A program made the translations under genes and the position numbers. From CAZHDI01 sp964531285 (GTDB lineage Bacteria; Pseudomonadota; Alphaproteobacteria; JAJFIK01), in assembly GCA_964531285.1 (NCBI GenBank), contig CAZHDI010000015.1, positions 1 through 52,458 of the forward strand: a DNA stretch of 52,458 bases, read 5' to 3'. A model generated the notes under the pieces. The model was not told the DNA's origin, ran no database searches, and saw only the letters and a program-made list of their open reading frames with translations. This document shows positions 16,662-26,845 of the stretch, in pieces (within the stretch, counting starts at the first letter, position 1; each line of letters opens with the position of its first letter).

Positions 16662-19600
16662 TCAGGCGGCGTCGAACAGATCGTCGATCATTTGCGAGAC
16701 GAGACCGAGCCGGTCGGCCGGCGACGCATCCCCCGCCGACATATAGGTCTGAATAAAGCTCCCCAGAGCGCCCGGATCATCCGCATCGGATGCTTCCAGG
16801 AAGACACCGGACAAGGCGTACTCATTGGTTTCCGGGACCGCTTTCACCGATGCCGTATTCAGCAAGGCCGTCGCCGTTCCCGTCCCGTCAATCGCGCCGC
16901 GATCCAGCACGGAGCCATCGGCAAACCGGATCTCCTCGATGCCCAGAAGCCCATGGGCGGCGAACTGCCCTTCGACCAGGATCGTATCCTCCGCCGCCGG
17001 ACCGAAGCTGATCAGAAGATCGCGGTCGGTGGACCCGGCCCGGCTCAACCGCACATCCTCGGCCATGACACTGGCATCGAACACGATCGCGTCCACCTCG
17101 CCGCTCTCCAGGGTCAGATCACGGATCCGCGTTGTGCCCTGACCGACACCGACAAGGTAAAGGTCCTCGCCCTCACCGCCTTCCAGCCGGTCGCGTCCGG
17201 TCCCGCCGCTCAGCGTATCGTCGCCCGCGCCGCCTTCCAGCACATCGTCGCCGGCACTGCCGCTCAGCGCATCATCGCCGTCACCGCCCAACAGCAAATC
17301 GTTCCCGCCCTGGCCGTCCATGACATCGTCACCGGCCCCGCCGCCGAGAATGTCATCTCCGCCGCCGCCGAAGACCTTGTCCGCGCCGTCTTGCGCCTGG
17401 ACCACATCGTCCTGACCGGTTCCGGCGAGCACATCCGATCCATCGGTCGGCTGATCATCCGCCACGAGTACCGTCACCGACACCGTGGCAATGTCGGTCA
17501 GGCCGCGCCGGTCGGCCAGCGTGTATTCGAAGCTGTCGGTCACCTCCTCATCGGCGGCCGCCGGCGTATAGGTCAGTGTGCCGTCACGCTCCAGAACCAC
17601 TTGAGCACCCGACGCAAGTGTAACCGTTTGGCCGACATCCGCCCGCTCGCCGTTCACCGCCTCAATGCGCAAGGCCGCGCCCTCAGGATCGGTGTCCGGA
17701 CCCGAACCATTGTCGAACAGCACATTTCCGAGCGCCGGGAGAGCGCCAGCCGTCTCGAACCGGTCATCGGCGGCTTCGGGCGGCGTGTTGGTGGTCGAGC
17801 CCTGCCCCTCCACGGTGACGGTCACGGTCGCGGTCACCGCCGTTGTGCCGTCGGAGAGGGTATAGGTAAAGCTGTCGGTCAGATATTCCCCATCGCCAAG
17901 ATCGTCATAGACCCCGTTGGGGTCATAGCGCACCAAGCCGAAGCCCGACGTGGTCAGCAGCGCGCCCGATGGGAGGGTGATGGTTGCCTCAATGGCCGAG
18001 GACGATCCATTGATTGCCGTGACCCGAAGATCAGCGAACGGCGTGTCTGAATCGGTGTCCTCGCCCGACCCGTTATCGGCCAGAAGATCGATGGAAACCC
18101 GGCGGTCCTCGGACGTGACGGCCCGGTCGGACTGTGCTACGGGCGGCTCATCGACAAACGGATCGTCGCCGATGAAAAACTGCCCCCAGGCCGATCCCCA
18201 TTGATCTTGAATAAACGGCAGTTCGGGGATCTCGGGGTCATCCGCGAAGAGATTATAAGTCCAAAACACGCCGTCCGTTTCCGGATCGGCGCCGACGAAT
18301 GAGCGGTCCGACCAGAACACCGTATCGCCCGACGCGCCGAAAACGCCCTCGAACGGATCGACACCCTCGCGCACGAGCACGCTTGCGCCGACCTCGCCGG
18401 GAGCACGGTCTGCCGTCCGGGTCGTCAGATAGGCGCCGATATACCGCTCATCGGACGATGCCGAAAAGCTGATCGCCACCGTGCCGGCCCCGTCGACCGC
18501 GATGCCAGGATTATAGGTGTGGGTGCCCGGCGCAATGTCTTCCCCGTCCACAAAGCCCTGATCGACCAGAACGGGCGCGGCGCCGCCGACATCGATCTGT
18601 GCCCAGAACACGGTGGTCTGGCCGGCATCGGCCCCTGCCTCGGGAAGCACTTCGAAGGCGGTGTAAATCTGATCGCCCCGCTGCACGGCCGATCCGTCGC
18701 CGAGAGAGCGGAACTGACTGACCGAGACCGGCGTGCCGAGCTGCGGCGCCGGTTGGCTGCTGAACGTGCGGCCCAAATCCCCGACCGGCAGCTCCGTGAC
18801 GGAGAAATCCGGCGTGTCGAGCGTATCCTCAATGGCGATCAAGCGCAGCGTATCGTCCGTCTCCCCCCTACTCCCATTCTGGAGCAGATAGGCTGGCGCG
18901 CCGTCCTCCGCTTCGTCGAGACGCCGCACGGGCGCCACGCCGGAGACCTGCGGATCGAGCGCATCCGACAGCCGGATGCTGGCCGAGGTGGCGCCGCCGC
19001 CATCATAGAGGCCGCCGGTGCCCATGCCTTTGTCGATAATCGTCAGCGTATCGTTGGTGGAAAACCCGATCGGCTCAAACGCGCGGTCGGCGCCGACGAT
19101 GTAGACCGCATTTTCGTCCACACTGACACGAAGATCAGAGGGCCGGAAACTGGTGCCATCCGGCCCTTGGGTCAGGGCATCCAGTTCGGTGACCGTGAAG
19201 CCGTCATTGGGATCGCCGGTTCGCGACACAGCGATCAGAAACCGTGCGGCATCCTCACCCTCGCTGAACACGCCCTCGGATTCAACCGTCAGGGCCAGAT
19301 ACCGATCCGCAAACGGATCGTACAGCACCTGGGCGGATTCCGCAGGTCGTGCACCCGGCTCGAATGGGCTCAGATCACTTCCGAAAAATGCGGCAAGACT
19401 GCGCGACGCCTCAAGAACGCCGTCTTTGGCATACCATTCGATACTTGCATTCATCGAATTCAAAATGTGGCCGGTGCCCACCGCCCCGGAGGGATCGTTG
19501 ATGCCGCCGAAGAATGAGCCATCGTTATTCTCGACATCGCGCTCTAAGTTCACCGCATCGAACAACTGGGCCGTCAGAACCGTATCGTCACTTTCGTCCG

Positions 19601-22055
19601 CCCCCAGAACGGTCACCGTCACCGTCGCGCTGTCCGCGGCCTCAAGATCGGCGATGCGGTAAGTGAAACTGTCCGTCGCGGTTTCGCCGCCGCCCAGAGT
19701 GCTGAACGCGCCGGCGGGATTATAGGTCAAGAACCCCGCCTCGTTGAGGGATACAAGAGCGCCTGAGGATAATTCAATCCGGTCGCGCAGATCGCCTTCG
19801 GATCCGTTGATCGCGACGACGCGGGCGTCCCGGCCGGTATCGGCTCCGCCCCCATTGTCATCGAACACATTGATGAAGACCGATCCGTTCTCGCCGACCT
19901 CGATCCGATCGCTTTTCGCCTCGAGGGGAATTTCCGGCGGATCGATGACCAGTTGATAATCGGCGTTGCCTTGGCCGTCACTGCCGAAGACCCGCGCGAT
20001 ATAGGGGCCCGCCGGCAGCGCCTCCAGTGAGATTGTTTCGCTGTCGCCGACTCCGTCGGAACTGCCGAGGACGCGGCCATCCGTACTCAGAAGTTGCAGG
20101 CCGAGATCACCGGCCGGGTTCTCGAAATCGATACGGATGGAATCGCCGGCCTCACCATCACGGACGGTCGTGAACCGGATGTAGTCGTCGTCCCCGGGCT
20201 CAATCGACAAATCGTCGATGGTCAATGGCTGGTCAACCGTACCCAGATCGGTTGCGCTCGCCGGGGTGTCATTGTCTTCCAGCCGGTCGGGTGTAGCCTC
20301 CTGCGCGCTGAGGCGGGCGCGTGCCTCCTCTACCGCAGGCAGGGCCTGGACATAGCCCGCCCCGGTCCGAGGGTCGAACCCCACATCAAAGCCCGGCGTG
20401 GACGGATCATCCATATCGAGCGCGGTGCTTTGCAGGATCTCCAGGATCTCGGCGGGGGTGAGGAACGGATTGGCATCCAGCATCAGGGCCGCGACGGCTG
20501 CCACATGGGGCGCCGAGGCCGAGGTGCCCGTGAAATTGGGAATACCGTCGCCGTCCCGGTCGCCGCCGAAAAAGGTATTGTTCGTACCGTCCGGCCCGAC
20601 AATATCGTTCTTCTGGCGGATCACCGGTTCCGGCAGGCGGGTGCCGTCGGGCGCGAAATAGATCGGCACGCCGCCCAGCGCCGAAAACGGCTCCAGCTCT
20701 GCAGGATCGGTGCCGAAGGCCGGCGTGTCTTGATAAAATGCCGCCCCGACGGCAATGGCGTTCTCGGCATTGGCATGCCCGTAATTGGTCGGCTTGCCGA
20801 AGATGTCGGGATATTCCGGTGCGAGTTCCGCACCGAGATCATCCGCCGAACCGAAATCGACAACCTTGAAGAGATCGACGTCCGGCCCGCTGAATTGTTC
20901 GATCACAAACTGGACATTGCGGGGCTGATCGCTGGCATTGAAGAACTCGACAAACTCGAACGGGACATCGCCCTCATTGAAGAAGAGGCTGGAGGCCAGT
21001 ACCTCGCCGGTGTCCGTATCGAGAAGAAAAATGTCGAGATCCGTCGCCGCGCCAGGGCTGCCGTCAAGGACCGGCGCCGGATCCGTCCATTGAAAGGCGA
21101 AGCGGATGCTCGCAAAAGCCGGAAGCGTCAGGTCGAGGGTCGGATCGACACCCTCACCGGGGTCGAAATCGTGATAGGTCGCGAACCGCAGCCCCGGCAC
21201 ATCGGTTGCCACCGGGCGCATCGCGCTTTCGAAACTGTTCAGCGCTCCGTTTCCGGCGGATGAGAAATAGGGCACGCCCGCCGCCGACACGGCATCGGCC
21301 GCCAGCGCAATGGCGCCGTCCTGAAACATCGGTTCTGCGAAATAGATAATGTCGTCGACGATCACATCCGCGCCGGCCTCAGCCAGATCCAGAATACCTT
21401 GCGCGAAATTCGCGATACCACCCAGCGCCGTGTGAAACTGGAGCTTGGCATCGGGCGCGATGTCATGGACCAACTCGGCCATGGCCCGGCCTTCATCGAT
21501 GCCGAACGGCGCGTCTTCGAGGATCAGCACATCGTCCGGCAGGTCGCCGCTGCGCACCCCGTCGGGCTGGCCGCCATTGGCGTTGAAGGTATCCGAGATG
21601 ATCCCGACGGTCGTGCTGGTGCCGTCAAAGCCAAGCTGCGCGCGCACCAGATCCGTGCCCATGGCCTGATCCGCCTGGTTCTCCACGGAGCCGGCCCAAC
21701 TGGTCATCAATGAGGCATGCGCCGATTGGACACCGTCCACCTGGTTGAGCAGCCCGATGGCCTCAATCGGCAGGCGGCCGGAGACGATCCGCCCGTATTG
21801 CGCACCGCCCTCAAGGCCCAGCGCGCTCAGCGCATTGAGAACAGCGCCCCCGGCGCCGCTCTCGGTGTAGATATCGACCACCACCATGTCGCCGGAAACG
21901 CTCATCGGCGCGGCCGACCGACTGTTCAGGATGGCGACATCACCGGTTTCGGCGGAGCGGTAGCTGTCATAGAGATCGAGGAGTTCCGGGCGCACGACCG
22001 CCTGCAACGTCGTCCCGGATTGTCCTTGCGCCGCTGCCTGCTTTGACCGGTTCAT
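16662..22055 (-). CDS. Giant S8-like serine peptidase with Ig-like domains and RTX repeats, type I secretion substrate
   Basis: About 1797 aa, no N-terminal signal peptide. Residues 60-540 are a subtilase-like domain: Asp155 in VGIISDTF, SSAGN at the oxyanion site and Ser512 in GTSASAPH. The usual His box HGTHVAG is replaced by EGRAMAE, putting Glu188 at the His position. Then come a PPC-like beta domain (590-680), a cadherin/VCBS-like Ig domain (715-820), a propeller-like region (830-1290), two more Ig-like domains (1300-1525), and calcium-binding RTX nonapeptides (1540-1635, for example GGAGDDVMDGQGGND). The C-terminus is acidic with a short hydrophobic end, as in type I substrates. ATG 22055 was chosen over TTG 22070 because GGGGGC precedes it. 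The T1SS genes lie 5 kb away. It may act on surface or environmental proteins; activity with Glu188 is uncertain. Confidence 0.86.
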   Translation of the reverse strand: MNRSKQAAAQGQSGTTLQAVVRPELLDLYDSYRSAETGDVAILNSRSAAPMSVSGDMVVVDIYTESGAGGAVLNALSALGLEGGAQYGRIVSGRLPIEAIGLLNQVDGVQSAHASLMTSWAGSVENQADQAMGTDLVRAQLGFDGTSTTVGIISDTFNANGGQPDGVRSGDLPDDVLILEDAPFGIDEGRAMAELVHDIAPDAKLQFHTALGGIANFAQGILDLAEAGADVIVDDIIYFAEPMFQDGAIALAADAVSAAGVPYFSSAGNGALNSFESAMRPVATDVPGLRFATYHDFDPGEGVDPTLDLTLPAFASIRFAFQWTDPAPVLDGSPGAATDLDIFLLDTDTGEVLASSLFFNEGDVPFEFVEFFNASDQPRNVQFVIEQFSGPDVDLFKVVDFGSADDLGAELAPEYPDIFGKPTNYGHANAENAIAVGAAFYQDTPAFGTDPAELEPFSALGGVPIYFAPDGTRLPEPVIRQKNDIVGPDGTNNTFFGGDRDGDGIPNFTGTSASAPHVAAVAALMLDANPFLTPAEILEILQSTALDMDDPSTPGFDVGFDPRTGAGYVQALPAVEEARARLSAQEATPDRLEDNDTPASATDLGTVDQPLTIDDLSIEPGDDDYIRFTTVRDGEAGDSIRIDFENPAGDLGLQLLSTDGRVLGSSDGVGDSETISLEALPAGPYIARVFGSDGQGNADYQLVIDPPEIPLEAKSDRIEVGENGSVFINVFDDNGGGADTGRDARVVAINGSEGDLRDRIELSSGALVSLNEAGFLTYNPAGAFSTLGGGETATDSFTYRIADLEAADSATVTVTVLGADESDDTVLTAQLFDAVNLERDVENNDGSFFGGINDPSGAVGTGHILNSMNASIEWYAKDGVLEASRSLAAFFGSDLSPFEPGARPAESAQVLYDPFADRYLALTVESEGVFSEGEDAARFLIAVSRTGDPNDGFTVTELDALTQGPDGTSFRPSDLRVSVDENAVYIVGADRAFEPIGFSTNDTLTIIDKGMGTGGLYDGGGATSASIRLSDALDPQVSGVAPVRRLDEAEDGAPAYLLQNGSRGETDDTLRLIAIEDTLDTPDFSVTELPVGDLGRTFSSQPAPQLGTPVSVSQFRSLGDGSAVQRGDQIYTAFEVLPEAGADAGQTTVFWAQIDVGGAAPVLVDQGFVDGEDIAPGTHTYNPGIAVDGAGTVAISFSASSDERYIGAYLTTRTADRAPGEVGASVLVREGVDPFEGVFGASGDTVFWSDRSFVGADPETDGVFWTYNLFADDPEIPELPFIQDQWGSAWGQFFIGDDPFVDEPPVAQSDRAVTSEDRRVSIDLLADNGSGEDTDSDTPFADLRVTAINGSSSAIEATITLPSGALLTTSGFGLVRYDPNGVYDDLGDGEYLTDSFTYTLSDGTTAVTATVTVTVEGQGSTTNTPPEAADDRFETAGALPALGNVLFDNGSGPDTDPEGAALRIEAVNGERADVGQTVTLASGAQVVLERDGTLTYTPAAADEEVTDSFEYTLADRRGLTDIATVSVTVLVADDQPTDGSDVLAGTGQDDVVQAQDGADKVFGGGGDDILGGGAGDDVMDGQGGNDLLLGGDGDDALSGSAGDDVLEGGAGDDTLSGGTGRDRLEGGEGEDLYLVGVGQGTTRIRDLTLESGEVDAIVFDASVMAEDVRLSRAGSTDRDLLISFGPAAEDTILVEGQFAAHGLLGIEEIRFADGSVLDRGAIDGTGTATALLNTASVKAVPETNEYALSGVFLEASDADDPGALGSFIQTYMSAGDASPADRLGLVSQMIDDLFDAA

Positions 22056-22207
22056 GGTGACTGCCCCCAAACGTGTAATTATCCGGCAAGAGTAGCCGAA
22101 ACCTGGGGGAAAACCAGCCTTGCGCGCGTCCTTTCAGATGACACGAGACGCCGGTGCACGATGACCGATCGCAGGGTGAATGACCGGCTCGGCAATCAGA
22201 ACGAAAC

Positions 22208-22233
22208 GGCCCGGAGCAGCGGTGCTCCGGGCC
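22208..22233 (-). terminator. Rho-independent terminator for the DUF5060 gene
   Basis: An 11-bp perfect stem (GGCCCGGAGCA pairing with TGCTCCGGGCC) with a four-base loop lies about 60 bases past the stop of the DUF5060 gene. Read on the minus strand it is followed by GTTTCGTTCTG, a moderately T-rich tail. It would separate that gene from the protease gene beginning at 22055. Confidence 0.75.
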
Positions 22234-22291
22234 GGATCACTGAACATCATGGAGGCGGGCCCCGGCAGGACCTGCCCGGAGACGCCGCCGG

Positions 22292-25200
22292 CTACCCGGC
22301 GGTGTCGTATTCGGGAATGTAGATGTCGCTGTCCTGGAGATCCGTGAAGTCGCCGAGTGTCAGAACATGCCCGTCGCCGAAATCGATCACCGTATCGCCG
22401 TCAATCACCGTTGCCCGGTCCAGAATGTCCTGAGCCGTGCCGGGCGCCTCCTCGCCCCGGAATTGAAGTTGATCGCCCGGACCGAAACCGTCGATCCGGT
22501 TGAGGGTCAAGGCATCCGTATCGAGAAGATACATCTCGGCGGCGTCCGTCCCTTCCACCGTGCCCGCTGCGACTGTTATTTCGAGCGTATCGGATGCCAA
22601 GGCCGTACCTTTGGCCAAGGCCCGGTCGAAGAAGGTGGTGGCAATCTCATGATCTCCGGCGGCAAACTCCTTACCCTCGAAGAGATCCCCATCGGTATCA
22701 CCAAACAGGGTATAAGGCGTCACATTTTCCGTCCGCGCATAATCCCCGTTCCATTCGAGCGTCACACTCTCCACAGCGGGATCGTCCGTGGTTGTCACCA
22801 GGCTGAGATTGCGTCCGTCCACCGCGCCGGCATCAATCACCGTCTTGGCCTTCAGATCGAACAGAACGCTTTGCTCGGACGTATCCGCCAGCTTGTACGT
22901 GCCGAATGTCGGGGTAAACGTCGCGTCGTCCGTGTCTGGTGACGGCTCCGGCAGATCACTCCCGCCGGGGGCCGGTTCCGGCTCCGAAATATCGGGCACA
23001 TCATCCGGCTCGGCCGGAGCCGCCGGCTCCGATGCGTCCACCGACCAAATTTCCAGAGCACTCAGCTTGGGGTTCTGCGCGTCCTTGATGAGGTCGATGT
23101 CGAGCGTGCCGTCGGTTACCTCGACAGTGAAGGTTTCAATATGCGCGGTCCGGAAACCGGCGGTCGCGAAGAGATCCAGCCCATCGACCTTTTGAACATC
23201 TTCGATCTCGATATCGAAGATCCGCTTACCGACCGTCCGGGCGCCACCCCAGATTTCCGCAAAATGCAGAACCACCTCATAGGTGCCATTGCCCACATCG
23301 AAGTCATAAGACAGACCCTGGGGTGACCAGGCTTCACTCCGATAGATGCCATCGTCTTCTGTGCCGGCAATCGATGCCGTGACGGCATATTGATTCCCCG
23401 TACTGACGGTATCCGCTTCGAACACGGTGCCGTCCACCGCGGTCACGCTTTGCGATCCGCCGATATTGATCGCCGTAAGGAGCGCCTTGGCCCCAGGTTC
23501 AACAGGATCGGGATCATCCTCCACCGGCGGAGGTGGAGGCGCATTTACGGTGACGCTGACGGTAGCGGTATCCTGACCGCCCTGCCCGTCATTGATTTTA
23601 TAGGTGAAGCTGTCCGTGCCGCTGAACCCATTCCCCGGGGTGTAGCGGATCTGTCCCGCCTCCTCAGCCAGCGCTCCATTCGCTGCCGGCCCAAACGCAG
23701 CGATGCTCAACACACCGCCATCGTCATCGCTGTCATTACCCAGAACATCGATCAGAATACTGACGCCTGAATCCGTTTCGGCGATGTCATCGAGCGCGGA
23801 CGGCTCGACATTTGGCGGCGGAGGCGGCGGCGTGTCGGCGTCACTGCCGTCGTCACCACCATCGCCATCGCCGGGAGCTTCGCTGACAAACGCGGAGTTA
23901 TCCGCGCCGTTTTGCGGCTTGTCGCCCTTGTAGAGTTCCAAAGCATCGATATGGAAGCCCTGGGAGCGGCCCGCAATCGTCAGATCGTAGTAACCAGCCT
24001 CCTTGATATCGAGTTTGAGCGGTTTATTCCCCGGCTCACCATCGAAATGGGTCGCATATCCCCAGGAACCGTTGTTCGGCCCGCCATAGACCTTGACCAT
24101 GTCGCTGTTGGTCGGATGCGGCCGATTACCGCCGTGACCGGTCAGATAATCCTCAATCTCATCGGTCTGTCCCACCGCCTGGAATCCGACCCAGGCATCA
24201 TTCTGCTTGTCGGACTCGTGCTGGCCATCCCGCGCCACGCGATAGCGGAAATTATAAACGCCCTCTTCGCCTTCCGGCACATAGATCCGGAAACTGAGGA
24301 TTTCATCCTGGAAGACATTGTTGATGCCGAGCGAGTCTTCCCCGCCATAGATGTAGTAGCCCGCCCCTTCGAAGCCGGCTTGATTCCCGGCGCCGTCCGG
24401 CTGATCAACAAAGCGCCATTTCCCGTTCGGATCGGTGCCGGCGTCTTCGATCTGCATCTTGAAGTAGAAGTTGTTGGCGGTCTTAACACCTTCGTAATAG
24501 CCATCGCCGATATCCATCGGATCGGACGGCGCGCCCTCGCTGCCATCCGGCATATCACCCGCATCGGGATCGTCCGCAGGCGGCTCACTGCCTGCCTCGC
24601 CGACCGAAAAGGCCAGCTGCGCGGTGCCAATCAGTCCGCCGGAGCCGTTCTGCCCGGCAAACACGTCGACTTTGAGCGCCTGCGGACCACTGGGCAGCGC
24701 GCTGCCGTCAAAGTTGCCGCTGCTATCCCCAAACAGCGCATAAGGTTGGACGTTTTCCGTCTGACTGTGACCCCCTAAGGTAAAGCGTACACTCCCCGCG
24801 GACCCCGACGGCACGGCCTCAATGCTGTATTGTCCGGATGAGAGATCATCGGGATCGATCACCGCGTCCGCGCTGAGTTGTTCCACCCGTTGATTTGTCT
24901 GCGGATCGACAAGCCACAGATCGATGGTCAGCGATCCGGTGTCCTGTGGCGGCGTACCGCCGTCGTCATCCGGATTGTCAGGCGTATCCGGCACGTCGTC
25001 GAAGGCGATCCCGTCCGGCTTGTCCGACAAAGCCGCATCCCGGACAAGGATCACCCAGTCTTTGCCCTGATCGGCCGGTGCACCGCCGATCTGCTGGACA
25101 GCGCCCCCGGCGATTTCTCCGGCGTCAATGAGCGGTCCGCCAAGACGGGGATTATACCAGAACACGTCGAATGTCTTATCGTCGTGACCGGTGAGATCGA

Positions 25201-26845
25201 GGCGCACATCATCCGCCTGCCCATAGTCGAGATAGATCGTATAGTAGGCGCCGTCACGCGCGAGGACATAATCGCCCGTATTTTGAGTAACGCCGTCCTG
25301 TTCGGTCATCGCCCAGAACGGAATATACGTATTGAAAAAGTCGGTCGCTGCTGCCGTCCAGGTCCAGAGGCTTTCGAACCCCTTGAAGTCATCCAGGTTC
25401 TGATCGAAAGAGTGACCGCCGAAGCTGTTGCCCTTGAGATACCAGTTGACGCCCGAACCGCCGGCGGTCAGATGCCCCCACAACCCATCGCGCAACTGGC
25501 GCTCATTCGTGCTATCAGCGTCGCTTTCATAGGCATTGACGACGGCCCGGCTGCCGGAATCCTCGTCCCAAGCCAGCACCCACGGATCGCCATTCGCCGC
25601 CGAGTCGTCCCGATACTGAGCGGTCTTACTACGGATACTGCCGGCGCCGGTCTGGAAAGACGGGCCATCGAAGTCTTCAACGCCCAGCAAGGGGTCGTAG
25701 ACTTTCCCGTGATCGCCTGGATAGGTATGGATCACCACAAGATGATCATAGGGGTCGACCTGCTTGGTCCAGGCCGCCATATCGATCCGCTGTTGATCCG
25801 TCTGTGTGTTCTCTTCGCCGAGGTTCCACTGAATACCGTTGTTGTGGCCGAACCGGGCGATCATCTCGCGCATATAAACCATGCGCTCGACACTGAGCGT
25901 CGATCCGGCGACATCAGTGCCGCCATTGAGAAGCTGATCGTTCTCGGTCTCCTGGAACAGGACATTCTTATAAATGCCCTGATCATCCATGTGGTCGAAG
26001 AGAAGTTCCCACTGGGCGAGCTTGGATACATCGTAGACGGAGAATGCCTCTGCTGAGAGCCCCCCGGTGTCGGCCGCTGCGTCTTCAATCGAGGTCCGGT
26101 GGGTCGGCACATCATAAATGTCCGGATCCACCCAAGGGCCAACATCGCGGCCATCGCCGCCGACCGTGTTGGTAAGCAGGTAGATCGTGTTCTGGCCCTG
26201 GTCCGCCAGATAGTTCACCGCGCCGAGGATCGCTTCGCCCTTGCCGCCGGCCCAGGTCGTGCCGTCACCCTGGTAATCACTCAAATGGGTGGAGAAATCG
26301 TGCCGGCCATCGCCCGTATTGTCGAAATCGGTCGTGGCTAGAAAATTCTCCGGAACCCCGGGGCCGCCGCGGATAAAGTAGTCCTCATCACCCTGAAACT
26401 GGAGGAAGTGGGTGCCCTCATCCTGAAGGATCATGCCCTTGGCGCGAAAATCATCCCCGGTGGCGTCGGTCGGCGCGACATCGAAGGTGCCGGTTTCGCC
26501 GTCGATGAATCCGACGGGCGTTCCGGCATTCGGATCCGCGCTTGCCGCAATGTCCGTTCCTGTGCGGAAGGATGCGGTATAGGTCCATTCCCCTTCCGAC
26601 GGCGCGTTGAAGTTGACACGCCAAACGGCGCCTTCGGTCGCCCCGGAATTCGCCGCATCGCCATCGGCGGCAAAGAAGCCCGGTACCGTGATCACCTCAC
26701 CGGTCGTCTTGTTCTCGAAGGTGACGTCCAACCGGTAATCGCGGAAGGTTTCGGGCTCTTCCGAAAAGGTTTCGGGTGAAACGAAATCGAGTGTGATTTT
26801 GTGCCATGTCTTCAGGTCCCCATGGACCGTGCCGGCCGAACTCAT
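22292..26845 (-). CDS. Giant DUF5060 / glycoside-hydrolase-like protein with malectin and Ig-like domains, type I secretion substrate
   Basis: About 1517 aa, no signal peptide. ATG 26845 has GAGGGA eight bases upstream; the earlier ATG 26866 has none. Residues 10-95 look like DUF5060, the beta-sandwich that precedes some glycoside hydrolase barrels. Residues 130-600 are barrel-like, with QWNLGEEN (Glu344/Glu345) as acid/base candidate and VLAWDEDSG as a later active-site strand. Then come an Ig-like domain with ENVQPYALFGD, a galactose-binding-like region (780-970), a cadherin-like domain (1012-1105), a malectin domain (1115-1268), a second Ig-like copy with ENVTPYTLFGD, and a C-terminal segment TVIDFGDGHVLTLGDF typical of type I secreted proteins. 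It is divergent from the T1SS genes. A secreted polysaccharide-binding or cleaving enzyme is likely; the sugar is unknown. Confidence 0.86.
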   Translation of the reverse strand: MSSAGTVHGDLKTWHKITLDFVSPETFSEEPETFRDYRLDVTFENKTTGEVITVPGFFAADGDAANSGATEGAVWRVNFNAPSEGEWTYTASFRTGTDIAASADPNAGTPVGFIDGETGTFDVAPTDATGDDFRAKGMILQDEGTHFLQFQGDEDYFIRGGPGVPENFLATTDFDNTGDGRHDFSTHLSDYQGDGTTWAGGKGEAILGAVNYLADQGQNTIYLLTNTVGGDGRDVGPWVDPDIYDVPTHRTSIEDAAADTGGLSAEAFSVYDVSKLAQWELLFDHMDDQGIYKNVLFQETENDQLLNGGTDVAGSTLSVERMVYMREMIARFGHNNGIQWNLGEENTQTDQQRIDMAAWTKQVDPYDHLVVIHTYPGDHGKVYDPLLGVEDFDGPSFQTGAGSIRSKTAQYRDDSAANGDPWVLAWDEDSGSRAVVNAYESDADSTNERQLRDGLWGHLTAGGSGVNWYLKGNSFGGHSFDQNLDDFKGFESLWTWTAAATDFFNTYIPFWAMTEQDGVTQNTGDYVLARDGAYYTIYLDYGQADDVRLDLTGHDDKTFDVFWYNPRLGGPLIDAGEIAGGAVQQIGGAPADQGKDWVILVRDAALSDKPDGIAFDDVPDTPDNPDDDGGTPPQDTGSLTIDLWLVDPQTNQRVEQLSADAVIDPDDLSSGQYSIEAVPSGSAGSVRFTLGGHSQTENVQPYALFGDSSGNFDGSALPSGPQALKVDVFAGQNGSGGLIGTAQLAFSVGEAGSEPPADDPDAGDMPDGSEGAPSDPMDIGDGYYEGVKTANNFYFKMQIEDAGTDPNGKWRFVDQPDGAGNQAGFEGAGYYIYGGEDSLGINNVFQDEILSFRIYVPEGEEGVYNFRYRVARDGQHESDKQNDAWVGFQAVGQTDEIEDYLTGHGGNRPHPTNSDMVKVYGGPNNGSWGYATHFDGEPGNKPLKLDIKEAGYYDLTIAGRSQGFHIDALELYKGDKPQNGADNSAFVSEAPGDGDGGDDGSDADTPPPPPPNVEPSALDDIAETDSGVSILIDVLGNDSDDDGGVLSIAAFGPAANGALAEEAGQIRYTPGNGFSGTDSFTYKINDGQGGQDTATVSVTVNAPPPPPVEDDPDPVEPGAKALLTAINIGGSQSVTAVDGTVFEADTVSTGNQYAVTASIAGTEDDGIYRSEAWSPQGLSYDFDVGNGTYEVVLHFAEIWGGARTVGKRIFDIEIEDVQKVDGLDLFATAGFRTAHIETFTVEVTDGTLDIDLIKDAQNPKLSALEIWSVDASEPAAPAEPDDVPDISEPEPAPGGSDLPEPSPDTDDATFTPTFGTYKLADTSEQSVLFDLKAKTVIDAGAVDGRNLSLVTTTDDPAVESVTLEWNGDYARTENVTPYTLFGDTDGDLFEGKEFAAGDHEIATTFFDRALAKGTALASDTLEITVAAGTVEGTDAAEMYLLDTDALTLNRIDGFGPGDQLQFRGEEAPGTAQDILDRATVIDGDTVIDFGDGHVLTLGDFTDLQDSDIYIPEYDTAG

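Noticed and set aside
16608..18050. 480-aa plus-strand open frame opposite the RTX repeats
   Set aside because: Its apparent repeats are the complement of the RTX nonapeptides in the real gene.
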